A stretch of 54,635 nt of DNA from an uncultured Bacteroidota bacterium (GCA_903851365.1 CAINOB010000084.1:1-54635), one strand, 5' to 3'; counted from the first letter of the stretch, positions 16,057-23,521 are shown. Made by a program: numbers and translations. Notes: generated from the letters alone by a model not told the origin.

Positions 16057-16347
16057 ATGAAAACATTTGAGAAAATCTACATCGGAAAAGGGAAAAAAGT
16101 TGAAAACCTCGACATCGTAAAAGTAACCTGCAAGCTGGAAGACCTCCAGGCAATTGCGTACAACTACGATGGTACCGATTATGTGACCTTCGAAGTCGCA
16201 AGAATGAAAACCGCCGATAACTACGGCAGAAGCCACTCAGTTTATTACAACAAAATGGACGAGGTGGCAGACGCTCCGGCCAAGAACGGTAAGAAGCCAA
16301 GAAAATTAAAAAAACTGGCAGAAGTCAACGAACCACTTCCCTTCTGA
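16057..16347 (+). CDS. 96-residue protein with SSB-like C-terminal tail, copy 1
   Basis: A 96-residue protein nearly identical to that at 18194. The N-terminus is M-K-T-F-E-K-I-Y-I-G-K-G-K-K, the middle Y-V-T-F-E-V-A-R-M-K-T-A-D, and the Lys-rich stretch K-N-G-K-K-P-R-K-L-K-K precedes the end V-N-E-P-L-P-F. The last residues resemble the C-terminal interaction tip of single-stranded DNA-binding proteins (acidic-Leu-Pro-Phe). Whether it binds SSB partners or DNA is not known, and I do not recognise a named family. It has its own leader (L copy 1) and terminator (16360). It is the first gene of a duplicated unit whose downstream genes were deleted in this copy. Confidence 0.8.
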   Translation: MKTFEKIYIGKGKKVENLDIVKVTCKLEDLQAIAYNYDGTDYVTFEVARMKTADNYGRSHSVYYNKMDEVADAPAKNGKKPRKLKKLAEVNEPLPF

Positions 16348-16359
16348 TGATCAGGAGGC

Positions 16360-16385
16360 AAAGCCCCGGAAACGGGGCTTTTTTT
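16360..16385 (+). terminator. Rho-independent terminator after 96-residue gene, copy 1
   Basis: Arms AAAGCCCCG and CGGGGCTTT around GAAA, followed by a run of T. Duplicated at 18497. Confidence 0.9.
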
Positions 16386-16429
16386 ATGGTCGCTCTTAAC
16401 CCTGGCATTCAAGAAAAACAGGAATCGTC

Positions 16430-16632
16430 TCAAAATCATATATGTGTATTAAAGTATGCACAAAGGTATTCGCAGTCACGGATAGGTAAAGGGATTCCGG
16501 GTTTCTATTCCTGCAAAGAAGATGCAAAGAAAACCTGCAAAGAAGATCCCACCCTCCATTGCTAAAGCACTCGGTCAGATAGCAGGTACACAAACATTGA
16601 ACCTGAACTCATTTATCAGTTAGACGAGCCAA
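16430..16632 (+). repeat. Repeated leader R, copy 2, fused to a gene-end scar
   Basis: Copy 2 of leader R. It includes the direct repeats GCAAAGAAGAT, GCAAAGAAAAC, GCAAAGAAGAT at about 16514-16545 that are shared with copy 3. The CCCGGA arm has become CACGGA, weakening the hairpin. After GGTACACAAAC the sequence switches to a version of the end of the gene at 19341-19589 (N-I-E-P-E-L-I-Y-Q-L-D-E), so the Gp88-like gene and most of its partner have been lost by deletion between R and this tail. No gene remains in 16386-16685. Confidence 0.75.
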
Positions 16633-16685
16633 CTTTTTAGAATTTTATTTGGATCTCACAATCTTGGATCAATTGATATTATAGT

Positions 16686-16711
16686 AAAAGAGCCCTTCAA
16701 CGGGCTCTTTT
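16686..16711. terminator. Bidirectional hairpin terminator
   Basis: AAAAGAGCCC and GGGCTCTTTT arms around TTCAAC. Symmetrical A/T flanks let it serve the rightward duplicated unit and the leftward gene ending at 16815. Confidence 0.8.
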
Positions 16712-16814
16712 ACTGTTATTTAATATTAAAAACATTAAACAAATCTGTGTTTTTCCTTTTCATATTCTTTTCTGTCAGTCCAAGTCAGTTCAAGTTGTGC
16801 GAGCCTAATTTGAA

Positions 16815-17252
16815 TTAGTTCTCCTCTCGCCTTTTAGTTGCTTCTTTAGTAAGACGATCTAAAAAAGTGGTCATACTCTTTTCACTTAGACCATTAATGG
16901 AGAATTCAATAGAATTGTACCTTCCTGATAATTTTAAAATCTTCTTTTTAAGCTGAAAAAACAAAGCGACAAACAATATCGTCGCTAGAAACGGTACAAT
17001 TTGTTTTAAGCCAAATTGTGAATGTCCCTGAGCTGCATTGGACATCATGCTTAAGATAAATAAAGCAAGACTAATTAATGAAACCCATAAGAACCTGTAT
17101 TCCATTTTATTAACTATCTCATATCCAGCGAACTCTTTAAGTAGGATTTCTTTACTCGATTCCTTGGTCTTAAGAACAATTCTCTGACTTGTTAAAGTAA
17201 TAGAGTTGTCATCGGACGTGAATAAGACGCTTTCATTGACATTTGTTTCCAT
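16815..17252 (-). CDS. Small membrane protein with PH-like layout
   Basis: A 145-residue protein. The polar N-terminus (about 1-50: S-V-L-F-T-S-D-D-N-S-I-T-L-T-S-Q-R-I-V-L) looks like the first strands of a bacterial PH-type domain. Two transmembrane segments follow (about 55-70 and 87-102), then a cytoplasmic tail with K-K-K-I-L-K-L-S-G-R and a helical end. No enzymatic motif. It is leftward, on the opposite strand to the duplicated small-gene units that flank it, with a secreted-protein gene 53 bp upstream in the same direction. Function unknown. Confidence 0.6.
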   Translation of the reverse strand: METNVNESVLFTSDDNSITLTSQRIVLKTKESSKEILLKEFAGYEIVNKMEYRFLWVSLISLALFILSMMSNAAQGHSQFGLKQIVPFLATILFVALFFQLKKKILKLSGRYNSIEFSINGLSEKSMTTFLDRLTKEATKRREEN

Positions 17253-17305
17253 GGTTGTTTAATTGTTTAGTTGGTGTTGGTTTAGGTCTAACCAAGTTAA
17301 CCCTG

Positions 17306-17914
17306 TTATTTTAACTCTTTGAGTAAACATATTGCATCTTTCTTGATAGTGTTGCTAACATCCTTACTAGCTTCTTTATCATAAACACCGTTTTGAGGAA
17401 AGTATTCAAATATAACTCGGTACTTTGAAAGGTTGGTAGAGGAAAATTTTATCAGGAGTTCTTTTGGTAAGCTAAAAATGGAGAATTCATAACGATAGGC
17501 TCCACCTTCTGCTTCGCTAGAATACAGTTTGTTTGCAATCGTGAAAACGGAATCATCTTTAAATTTGAAAATCATTGAACTAACAGCACTAGCTACTGAT
17601 TGGCTTGCATGTTTCAAAGTTAGACGTAATGTATCATTAACCAGCCTAAATTGCATTGATAAGTCCCAAGGGTCTAGCCCATATGCAAGCGGGAATACGC
17701 TAATAAGTTTTACCATGCTCCCCTCAATAACAACCCTTTTGGAAAATTCGTCGACATCCTTTTTTAAATTACATTGAGCAATTGAATTTTGGCTCAACGT
17801 GATAAACAAGAGTAAAATAAACGAACTGATTTTTACTAACCGGCGAAGGATGCGAGTGGAATAGTTTTTTGGTTCCATAATAGTAGAGATTTTTGATTGG
17901 TAAATAGAATCCAT
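17306..17914 (-). CDS. Exported hypothetical protein
   Basis: A 202-residue protein. A hydrophobic segment at about residues 30-46 ending S-I-A-Q-C reads as a signal peptide. The true start may be Met13 (17878), which would give a more ordinary signal length. The mature part is beta-rich with a periodic pattern (M-Q-F-R-L-V-N-D-T-L-R-L-T-L, I-F-K-F-K-D-D-S-V-F-T-I) and no recognised motif. It is probably cotranscribed with the membrane protein downstream at 16815-17252. The pair is inserted between the two copies of the duplicated unit. Confidence 0.55.
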   Translation of the reverse strand: MDSIYQSKISTIMEPKNYSTRILRRLVKISSFILLLFITLSQNSIAQCNLKKDVDEFSKRVVIEGSMVKLISVFPLAYGLDPWDLSMQFRLVNDTLRLTLKHASQSVASAVSSMIFKFKDDSVFTIANKLYSSEAEGGAYRYEFSIFSLPKELLIKFSSTNLSKYRVIFEYFPQNGVYDKEASKDVSNTIKKDAICLLKELK

Positions 17915-18043
17915 GTTTTTAGAAGGTTCCGAATTTCCATAAAGTTAACTCGAACTTTGATATTAACAATCTGCTTATTAAATTTTTCCAATTATTGATC
18001 TCATTTTTCGTGGTGTTTAGCTGTCAACGGTTTTGACTTTTAA

Positions 18044-18193
18044 ATTATTCTGCTAAGGAATAACCTCATTCCTTGGCTCTGCAATGATTTTCTAGGCATA
18101 TCCTCAGTGCCTTCCGGTATTCCAATTCCTCCATTGTAGCTACCCTTCTTGCCGATAGTTTTTAATCGTATAATTTTTTAAATAAAAAACGTC
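18044..18193 (+). repeat. Repeated leader L, copy 2
   Basis: Second copy of leader L: ATTATTCTGCTAAGGAATAACC with a GGAAT/ATTCC stem-loop, CTGCAATGATTTTCTAGGC, ATATCCTC and GGTATTCCAATTCCTCC (core 18086-18132). The terminal A/T-rich block before the ATG matches copy 1. No gene in the 150 bp. Confidence 0.75.
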
Positions 18194-18484
18194 ATGAAAA
18201 CTTTTGAGAAAATTTACATCGGAAAAGGGAAAAAAGTAGCTAACCTCGACATCGTTAAGGTAACCTGCAAACTGGAAGAACTTCAGGCCATTGCTTACGA
18301 GTTTGAAGGCATCGAATATGTGACCTTCGAAGTCGCCAGGATGAAAACAGCCGACGATTACGGCAGAACTCACTCGGTTTACTATAACAAAATGAACGAG
18401 GTGGCAGATGCTCCGGCCAAGAACGGCAAGAAGCCAAGAAAATTGAAGAAACTGGCAGAAGTTAACGAACCACTTCCCTTCTGA
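18194..18484 (+). CDS. 96-residue protein with SSB-like C-terminal tail, copy 2
   Basis: Paralogue of 16057-16347 with about ten substitutions (e.g. E-F-E-G-I-E-Y for N-Y-D-G-T-D-Y). It keeps the I-Y-I-G-K-G-K-K start, the V-T-F-E-V-A-R-M-K-T-A-D middle, the Lys-rich stretch and the E-P-L-P-F end. Most differences are conservative, so both copies look maintained by selection. It is followed by terminator 18497, leader R copy 3 and the Gp88-like gene; this is the intact version of the duplicated unit. Unknown function; a link to single-stranded DNA metabolism is suggested only by the C-terminal tip. Confidence 0.8.
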   Translation: MKTFEKIYIGKGKKVANLDIVKVTCKLEELQAIAYEFEGIEYVTFEVARMKTADDYGRTHSVYYNKMNEVADAPAKNGKKPRKLKKLAEVNEPLPF

Positions 18485-18496
18485 TGATCAGGAGGT

Positions 18497-18522
18497 AAAG
18501 CCCCGGAAACGGGGCTTTTTTT
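18497..18522 (+). terminator. Rho-independent terminator after 96-residue gene, copy 2
   Basis: Same hairpin as at 16360: AAAGCCCCG, GAAA loop, CGGGGCTTT, then T-run. Confidence 0.9.
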
Positions 18523-18561
18523 ATGGTCGTTTAACACTGGCCCAAGAGTAACAGGGGTCAT

Positions 18562-18794
18562 CTCAAAATCACAAATGTGTATTAAAGTATGCACAAAGGT
18601 ATTCGCAGTCCCGGATAGGTAAAGGGATTCCGGGTACCAAATCCTGCAAAGAAGATGCAAAGAAAACCTGCAAAGAAGATCCTTCCCTCCATTGCTTCGC
18701 ACTCGGTCATCTGGCGGGTACACCAGCTGACATTCGCCCTTGACCGAATCCGGATCCTGCTCAGGACATGGCGCAAACTTTAAAATTATCAGCC
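18562..18794 (+). repeat. Repeated leader R, copy 3 (upstream of Gp88-like gene)
   Basis: Intact copy of leader R: GCACAAAGGTATTCGCAG, a CCCGGA/TCCGGG hairpin, three GCAAAGAA-type direct repeats (18647-18678), the CACTCGGTCA box, GGTACACC and GACATTCGCCCTTGACC. Alignment with the radC leader puts the gene start at the ATG at 18795, after TTAAAATTATCAGCC. Confidence 0.75.
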
Positions 18795-19337
18795 ATGTTA
18801 CAATTATTCTCATTCGGCAATCTCAAGCAGGATGGCGGTACTGCGATCTTCAACTTCTGCTCTTCCGCCAATTGCCCTTCTGAAAAGCTCGGGCTCTGTA
18901 AACTCCCCGGAAAGTGTTATGCTAAAAAAGCGGAACGGATATTCCCGGGAGTTACCAAACACCGGAACCATCAGGCAGCATTCTGGCAGATGTGTACTCC
19001 GGAACTATTCATCTATGAGCTTCGGAAATTCCAATTCAATAAACTTCGCCTGAGTGAGTCCGGGGATTTCATCTCTCAGGCAGATATTTCCAAAGCTTCC
19101 AGAATTGCTGAATTATTGGATGTTCCGGTTTGGACCTATACCGCTCGCCGGGATCTGGACTTCTCAAATCTGCCGGCAAATTTCACGGTGACCGGATCAG
19201 GTTTCATGCTGGATAATCTGTTCAACGTGGTACCTGATCCTACCGGTCTGCCTGGTGTGATCTGCAAAGCAAATTGCCGGATCTGTTCATTCTGCACTGA
19301 AAAAGCTTACCGTATTATCAACTGCAAAATTCATTAA
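18795..19337 (+). CDS. Gp88-like cysteine-rich protein
   Basis: A 180-residue protein of the family named after mycobacteriophage gene product 88. Typical features: a Cys-rich N-terminal stretch C-P-S-E-K-L-G-L-C followed by C-Y-A-K-K-A-E-R; then L-R-L-S-E-S-G-D-F-I-S-Q ('SGDF'); T-Y-T-A-R in the middle; and a C-terminal C-K-A-N-C-R-I-C-S-F-C cluster. The cysteines suggest bound metal, possibly an iron-sulfur centre. The family's function is not established. An ATG at 18768 is in frame, but comparison of the R leaders supports 18795. It is followed 3 bp later by an 82-residue gene, and the pair was deleted from the other copy of the duplicated unit. Confidence 0.75.
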   Translation: MLQLFSFGNLKQDGGTAIFNFCSSANCPSEKLGLCKLPGKCYAKKAERIFPGVTKHRNHQAAFWQMCTPELFIYELRKFQFNKLRLSESGDFISQADISKASRIAELLDVPVWTYTARRDLDFSNLPANFTVTGSGFMLDNLFNVVPDPTGLPGVICKANCRICSFCTEKAYRIINCKIH

Positions 19338-19340
19338 GCC

Positions 19341-19589
19341 ATGCAAAATCAAGTCTATTTCTGTACCAGTCAGCACTTTCACCCAACCCGTGATCCTTAC
19401 AAACCGCTTTGCCTGGTTTGGGTTGCCGTGAAAGGTCATTACGACAAAGTCCGTTCAAAGGTTTACAAATCGCATGATTTCGTTCAAATGATGAACCTTG
19501 CTAGGGAACTGGCTACGGAGAAACAAATCGGATTGACTGTTCTCTCGACAAATATTGAACCGGAGGTAATTTATCAGCTGAATGAATGA
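19341..19589 (+). CDS. Small hypothetical protein paired with Gp88-like gene
   Basis: An 82-residue soluble protein starting 3 bp after the Gp88-like gene, so cotranslated with it. The N-terminus has F-C-T-S-Q-H-F-H-P-T-R-D and a beta-rich centre (L-C-L-V-W-V-A-V-K-G-H-Y-D-K-V-R). The end, L-S-T-N-I-E-P-E-V-I-Y-Q-L-N-E, is preserved as a scar at about 16598-16632, which shows that this gene once existed in the first copy of the unit as well. No family recognised. Confidence 0.65.
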   Translation: MQNQVYFCTSQHFHPTRDPYKPLCLVWVAVKGHYDKVRSKVYKSHDFVQMMNLARELATEKQIGLTVLSTNIEPEVIYQLNE

Positions 19590-19690
19590 TTTGGCGCAAT
19601 CATCCAATTATTCAAAATTCCTTGCAGTAGAAAACCGCTTTTTAATACCACTAATAGTTCGTAAATTTATAAACTACCAAAACCAATCAC

Positions 19691-20206
19691 ATGAAGATGA
19701 AATATAAAGCATTGAAATCCAATGCACATTTAGTCATTTTGCCAATAATTCTTTTATTTCTTATCGGTTGTATGCCAATGGATACACTTACAGCAACCGG
19801 GACCACTATTCCCAGCCAAGCTAATGTTGCTATCATTCCATTTGAAGGAACCAAGCAGGAAGCCTATGCAAAAGTTGGTGCTTTCATTCTTCAACAAGGT
19901 TACTCTATTATCTATTCTTCCCCAGATTTCTTCACATTACAGACAGATTATAAGGATGCCATAAATCGTGAGGGGCTTTTAACGGTCGGTGTAAAAGCCA
20001 AACTTACAGTAACAGTAATTGAATCAACTGGCAAAGTAACAATAGAAATAAGAGGCAAGTCAAAACCGATTAATGACTTGTCTGGTACACTTGAAAGTGA
20101 AATCTGTTTTTGTGGGCAAGAACGATCACCTATGAGATTAGGTTGGGATGAATTATATCGGGTGACTCGGGGATTGACCAGTAGCCCAAAATTTGTTTTA
20201 AGATAG
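19691..20206 (+). CDS. Putative lipoprotein
   Basis: A 171-residue protein. A hydrophobic segment ending F-L-I-G-C (Cys27) forms a lipobox, so it is probably acylated and anchored in the envelope. The mature part has strand patterns such as A-N-V-A-I-I-P-F-E-G-T and K-L-T-V-T-V-I-E-S-T-G-K-V-T-I-E-I-R-G. No named domain is recognised. It is the first gene of a rightward run of six envelope-protein genes (19691-24223), 23 bp before the first FISUMP lipoprotein. Confidence 0.6.
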   Translation: MKMKYKALKSNAHLVILPIILLFLIGCMPMDTLTATGTTIPSQANVAIIPFEGTKQEAYAKVGAFILQQGYSIIYSSPDFFTLQTDYKDAINREGLLTVGVKAKLTVTVIESTGKVTIEIRGKSKPINDLSGTLESEICFCGQERSPMRLGWDELYRVTRGLTSSPKFVLR

Positions 20207-20229
20207 CAACATATAAAACCACCAACAGT

Positions 20230-20907
20230 GTGAAAACTCTACCATTTGTTTTACTTCTATTGTTGATCGGATGTAAGAAAGAGCCCCTTTATACAAACGC
20301 CGGCAATTTTGTTGATTCACGGGATAGCCATGTTTACAAATCCATAAAGATTGGTGCGCAGACATGGATGGCAGAAAACCTTGCCTATCTACCTATGGTT
20401 TCCCCTCCTACAGTGGGTTCGGAAGCATCCAGTATTCCATATTTGGGAAACACACCTCATTACTATGTATATGAATATGAGGGTAACAATATTCAAGAAG
20501 CGTCACAAACAGCTAATTATTCCACCTATGGGGTGCTTTACAATTGGAATGCGTTGGGAAAGGCATGCCCTCAAGGGTGGCATTTGCCCACAGATCCCGA
20601 ATGGAAAGAACTAGAAGATTACTTAGGAACATTTGAAAAATCTAGTAAGGTAGGTAAAATGCTTAGATCGGAATCTGGCTGGAGGGAAAATAGCGGAAAT
20701 AATAGAAGTGGATTCTCGGCATTACCAGCTGGAGCGCGCAGTCCTTCATCTTCCAAAGGTATATTTTCTGGCCTTGGTGATGAAACCGCCTATTCGACAA
20801 TCCAATCATTTTGGGGCTTAGCAGCGTATTTCGACGGAATATTCCAATCCACATTGACTTGGGATAGACGCCATTTCGGATACTCGGTCCGATGCATCAA
20901 AGATTAA
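20230..20907 (+). CDS. FISUMP-domain lipoprotein
   Basis: A 225-residue lipoprotein starting with GTG (agtGTGaaaactc). The signal peptide ends L-L-I-G-C, with Cys15 as the lipid anchor. Almost the whole mature protein is one FISUMP domain: D-S-R-D-S-H-V-Y-K-S-I-K-I-G-A-Q-T-W-M-A-E-N-L, Y-G-V-L-Y-N-W, C-P-Q-G-W-H-L-P, N-R-S-G-F-S-A-L-P-A-G-A-R and the terminal Y-S-V-R-C-I-K-D. It lacks the Fn3-like or SH3-like N-terminal domain of its neighbours. Surface exposure is likely, with an unknown ligand. It is 13 bp before the next FISUMP gene; both begin with nearly the same signal peptide, which indicates tandem duplication. Confidence 0.85.
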   Translation: MKTLPFVLLLLLIGCKKEPLYTNAGNFVDSRDSHVYKSIKIGAQTWMAENLAYLPMVSPPTVGSEASSIPYLGNTPHYYVYEYEGNNIQEASQTANYSTYGVLYNWNALGKACPQGWHLPTDPEWKELEDYLGTFEKSSKVGKMLRSESGWRENSGNNRSGFSALPAGARSPSSSKGIFSGLGDETAYSTIQSFWGLAAYFDGIFQSTLTWDRRHFGYSVRCIKD

Positions 20908-20920
20908 ACCACCAAACGTT

Positions 20921-21907
20921 ATGAAAACTTTACCATTTCTTTTACTCCTATTATTAGTCGGATGCAAGAAAGAGGCCTTTAAACCCACAGTGACCACTTC
21001 TGAAGCAGTGCAGATTACTGCCAATTCTGCTATTGTTGGTGGCGAAGTTACTTCAATCGGTAGCTCTGATTTAACGGATCGTGGAATATATTGGGGAACT
21101 TCTAAAAATCCGTTAGACAATGGAGAGAAGTTGTCAATTGGGATAGGGGCAGGAATTTTTTTGACAACTTTAGACGGGTTAGTTGATCAAACCCCATATT
21201 ATTATCTTGCTTATGCAACAAACATGCAAGAAACAGGTTTCGGTGAGATTGTTTCTTTTACCACCAAAGCAATGGGGGGCACTTTCATGGATTCCAGAGA
21301 TAGCCATATTTACAAATGGCTTGATATTGGAGATCAGACGTGGATGGCCGAAAACCTAGCTTATTTACCATCAGTGGGCTCATCTCCGACCGGATCAAAT
21401 ACAATTCCTTACTACTACGTCTATGATTATGATGGCACGAACGTAGATTCAGCGAAGGCCGTTTCAAACTATTCCACCTATGGAGTATTATACAACTGGC
21501 CGGCAGCATTGACCGCTTGTCCATCGGGCTGGCATTTACCGTTCGATATAGAATGGCGCGGTTTGACTTATTACCTGACAAACAACGGTTATGGTTATGG
21601 TGGAAGCGGTGAAGACATTGCAAAAGCTATGGCGGCAACGTCGGGCTGGAAATCCTATTCAACAGCGGGTGCAATAGGCAACAACCAGGAAAGTAACAAT
21701 AGCAGCGGTTTTGCGGCTCTTCCAGGCGGCGGCCGCTACGAAAATGGGGGCTTCGGCAATCTTGGCAACTACGCCTACTTCTGGTCGGCTTCTGGGATTT
21801 CGACGTTGGCCGCCCTGCTCCGGTACATGTTTTACGACGGTGACGGAGTGAACAGGACCTCCTTCTACCGCAACGAAGGTTTGTCAGTCCGGTGCATCAA
21901 GGATTAA
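20921..21907 (+). CDS. Fn3-like/FISUMP-domain lipoprotein with GC-rich C-terminus
   Basis: A 328-residue lipoprotein. The lipobox L-L-V-G-C is followed by a Fn3-like domain (about residues 22-115: I-T-A-N-S-A-I-V-G-G-E-V, D-R-G-I-Y-W-G-T, Y-Y-Y-L-A-Y-A-T-N) and a FISUMP domain (D-S-R-D-S-H-I-Y-K-W, W-M-A-E-N-L-A-Y-L, Y-G-V-L-Y-N-W, C-P-S-G-W-H-L-P, S-S-G-F-A-A-L-P-G-G-G-R). The last ~60 codons (from about 21720) are clearly GC-richer than the rest of the gene. They are dominated by NNC codons for Tyr, Phe, Gly, Asp, Ser and Ala, before L-S-V-R-C-I-K-D. That resembles the variable region of diversity-generating retroelement targets, but no template or reverse transcriptase is present here. Confidence 0.85.
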   Translation: MKTLPFLLLLLLVGCKKEAFKPTVTTSEAVQITANSAIVGGEVTSIGSSDLTDRGIYWGTSKNPLDNGEKLSIGIGAGIFLTTLDGLVDQTPYYYLAYATNMQETGFGEIVSFTTKAMGGTFMDSRDSHIYKWLDIGDQTWMAENLAYLPSVGSSPTGSNTIPYYYVYDYDGTNVDSAKAVSNYSTYGVLYNWPAALTACPSGWHLPFDIEWRGLTYYLTNNGYGYGGSGEDIAKAMAATSGWKSYSTAGAIGNNQESNNSSGFAALPGGGRYENGGFGNLGNYAYFWSASGISTLAALLRYMFYDGDGVNRTSFYRNEGLSVRCIKD

Positions 21908-21919
21908 ACCACCATCAAA

Positions 21920-22516
21920 ATGAAAATACGATTATCAACGCTTACTATTCTGTGCTGCATATTAAGTTGTACTAACTCCACAAAACCAAAAGATTCCAAA
22001 TCGATAAGAAATGATTCAGAAGGGATTAAGTCCGATGTAAGAAATATTACATGGGGTGATTCCCCTAAAGAAGTGAAAGTTAAAGAAACATGGGAATTCA
22101 ATTCTGAGGCTAAAGGAACACTTCTTTATAATGGTTCAGTATTTAACCTTCCTTGCCAATTAATTTATGAATTCAATGATTCCGAGAAATTGAGTAATTG
22201 TGCTTACATTTTCAGTCATGACCATACAATTGCCGGGGATTATTTAACGGATTTTCAGGAGATAAAAAAGCTGTTGATAGAGAAGTATGGTAAACCTACA
22301 AATGATACAATTATTAGAAAGGATCATACCCCACTAATTTATATTGACATGGATTTACGTTCGGGCCGATTAACTTACATTACAACATGGCTCAATGAGA
22401 GAACAATTATTTCCCTTTTGTTAAATGGTGGAGAATCAAAAGTCACATTAAGTATATCCTACCATTCCAAGGAATATTACGAATCACCACAAAAAAAGGC
22501 TCTTAAGGACTTATAG
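21920..22516 (+). CDS. Putative lipoprotein
   Basis: A 198-residue protein with a signal peptide ending C-C-I-L-S-C (lipobox, Cys17) and a polar linker rich in Lys/Asp/Ser. The mature domain contains I-T-W-G-D-S-P-K-E-V-K, a pattern seen in small Bacteroidota lipoproteins where it opens an alpha/beta repeat ('x-W-G-x-S-x-x-E-V'), then L-L-I-E-K-Y-G-K-P ('K-Y-G-K-P' end of the same unit). The function of that domain is unknown. It follows the Fn3/FISUMP gene after 12 bp and is probably in the same transcript. Confidence 0.6.
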   Translation: MKIRLSTLTILCCILSCTNSTKPKDSKSIRNDSEGIKSDVRNITWGDSPKEVKVKETWEFNSEAKGTLLYNGSVFNLPCQLIYEFNDSEKLSNCAYIFSHDHTIAGDYLTDFQEIKKLLIEKYGKPTNDTIIRKDHTPLIYIDMDLRSGRLTYITTWLNERTIISLLLNGGESKVTLSISYHSKEYYESPQKKALKDL

Positions 22517-22552
22517 GTAATCAGTTCAATAATTGAATAATACTTGAACAAT

Positions 22553-23521
22553 ATGAAAAAATCAATGATGATTCTCATTGCAATCATGTTTGCAATGACG
22601 GCCTTTGGGCAAACGAAGATGATGGTTTTAGAAAACATGGTCCTTTACCCAAGGCCAAGTATGGATGCATTGAATCCCAGACTTGTGAAAGCTGGGACAA
22701 TCCTAATATTAGGTGAGAAAATTGATTTTGGCAGCTCTGCAAGTGCATTTTACAAAGTCACCTATAACGACAGAATTTACTATCTGGTTGATGTATTACT
22801 TGGCAAGTGCCGAATAATTGAAGATAATAAAGCTAATAGTTCAGATCTCAATAAAACTCCAATTGTTTACGACTCTTTGTTAGATATACGAGATAACAAG
22901 GTTTATAAGACAGTTAAAATGGGCGATCAATTTTGGATGGCTGAAAACCTTGCCTATCTTCCGATGGTTAACTCTTCAGAAAAAGGTTCAGAAATCAACA
23001 GCCATTTTTATGTTTATGATTATGACGGTACTGACGTATCCTTCGCAAGGAGCCTTGAATCTTATTCAATGTACGGTGTTTTGTATAATTGGTCCGCTGC
23101 AATAAAATCTTGTCCGTCAGGATGGCATCTTCCAAGCGATGATGAATGGCAGAAACTGGAGACTTTTCTTGGGATGAGTCCGTCGGAAGTTGGTCAATAT
23201 GGTGTACATATTACAGGGTTTGTAAGTAAAAAAATGAAATCGACAAAGGGATGGAAAGATGGCACAAATGGTGATAATTCAAGTGGGTTTAATGCTCTTG
23301 CTGCAGGCAATCGGTATAATGGCCAAGGCATAGCCTTTGCCAACTACAAAGCTGATGGTGGTTTTAAAGGTTTGCATGAACTTGCTTGTTTCCGTACTGC
23401 CACTTCTCGATCAGATGGGGAAACCGCCGTATACAGAACCCTTTCGAGTGATCACAGCGGCGTTCGCTGGGAGACGTTTAGCCCAGCCTATGGCTGCTCA
23501 GTCCGCTGCGTCAAAGACTAG
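22553..23521 (+). CDS. Secreted SH3-like/FISUMP domain protein
   Basis: A 322-residue exported protein. The start at 22553 is preferred over 22544 because it gives a clean signal peptide (M-K-K-S-M-M-I-L-I-A, ending A-F-G-Q). The SH3-like domain (K-A-G-T-I-L-I-L-G-E-K, F-Y-K-V-T-Y-N-D-R-I-Y-Y-L) runs to about residue 95. The FISUMP domain follows: I-R-D-N-K-V-Y-K-T-V-K-M-G-D-Q-F-W, Y-G-V-L-Y-N-W, C-P-S-G-W-H-L-P and terminal C-S-V-R-C-V-K-D. It has the same domain order as 14571-15500, suggesting duplication and inversion of a secreted-protein operon. The last ~30 codons are GC-richer than the rest. Confidence 0.85.
   Translation: MKKSMMILIAIMFAMTAFGQTKMMVLENMVLYPRPSMDALNPRLVKAGTILILGEKIDFGSSASAFYKVTYNDRIYYLVDVLLGKCRIIEDNKANSSDLNKTPIVYDSLLDIRDNKVYKTVKMGDQFWMAENLAYLPMVNSSEKGSEINSHFYVYDYDGTDVSFARSLESYSMYGVLYNWSAAIKSCPSGWHLPSDDEWQKLETFLGMSPSEVGQYGVHITGFVSKKMKSTKGWKDGTNGDNSSGFNALAAGNRYNGQGIAFANYKADGGFKGLHELACFRTATSRSDGETAVYRTLSSDHSGVRWETFSPAYGCSVRCVKD

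Noticed and set aside
18382-18813. 143-residue leftward ORF across terminator and leader R
   Set aside because: It is antisense to the 96-residue gene, terminator and leader R. The frame is not preserved in the other copies of the same sequence.
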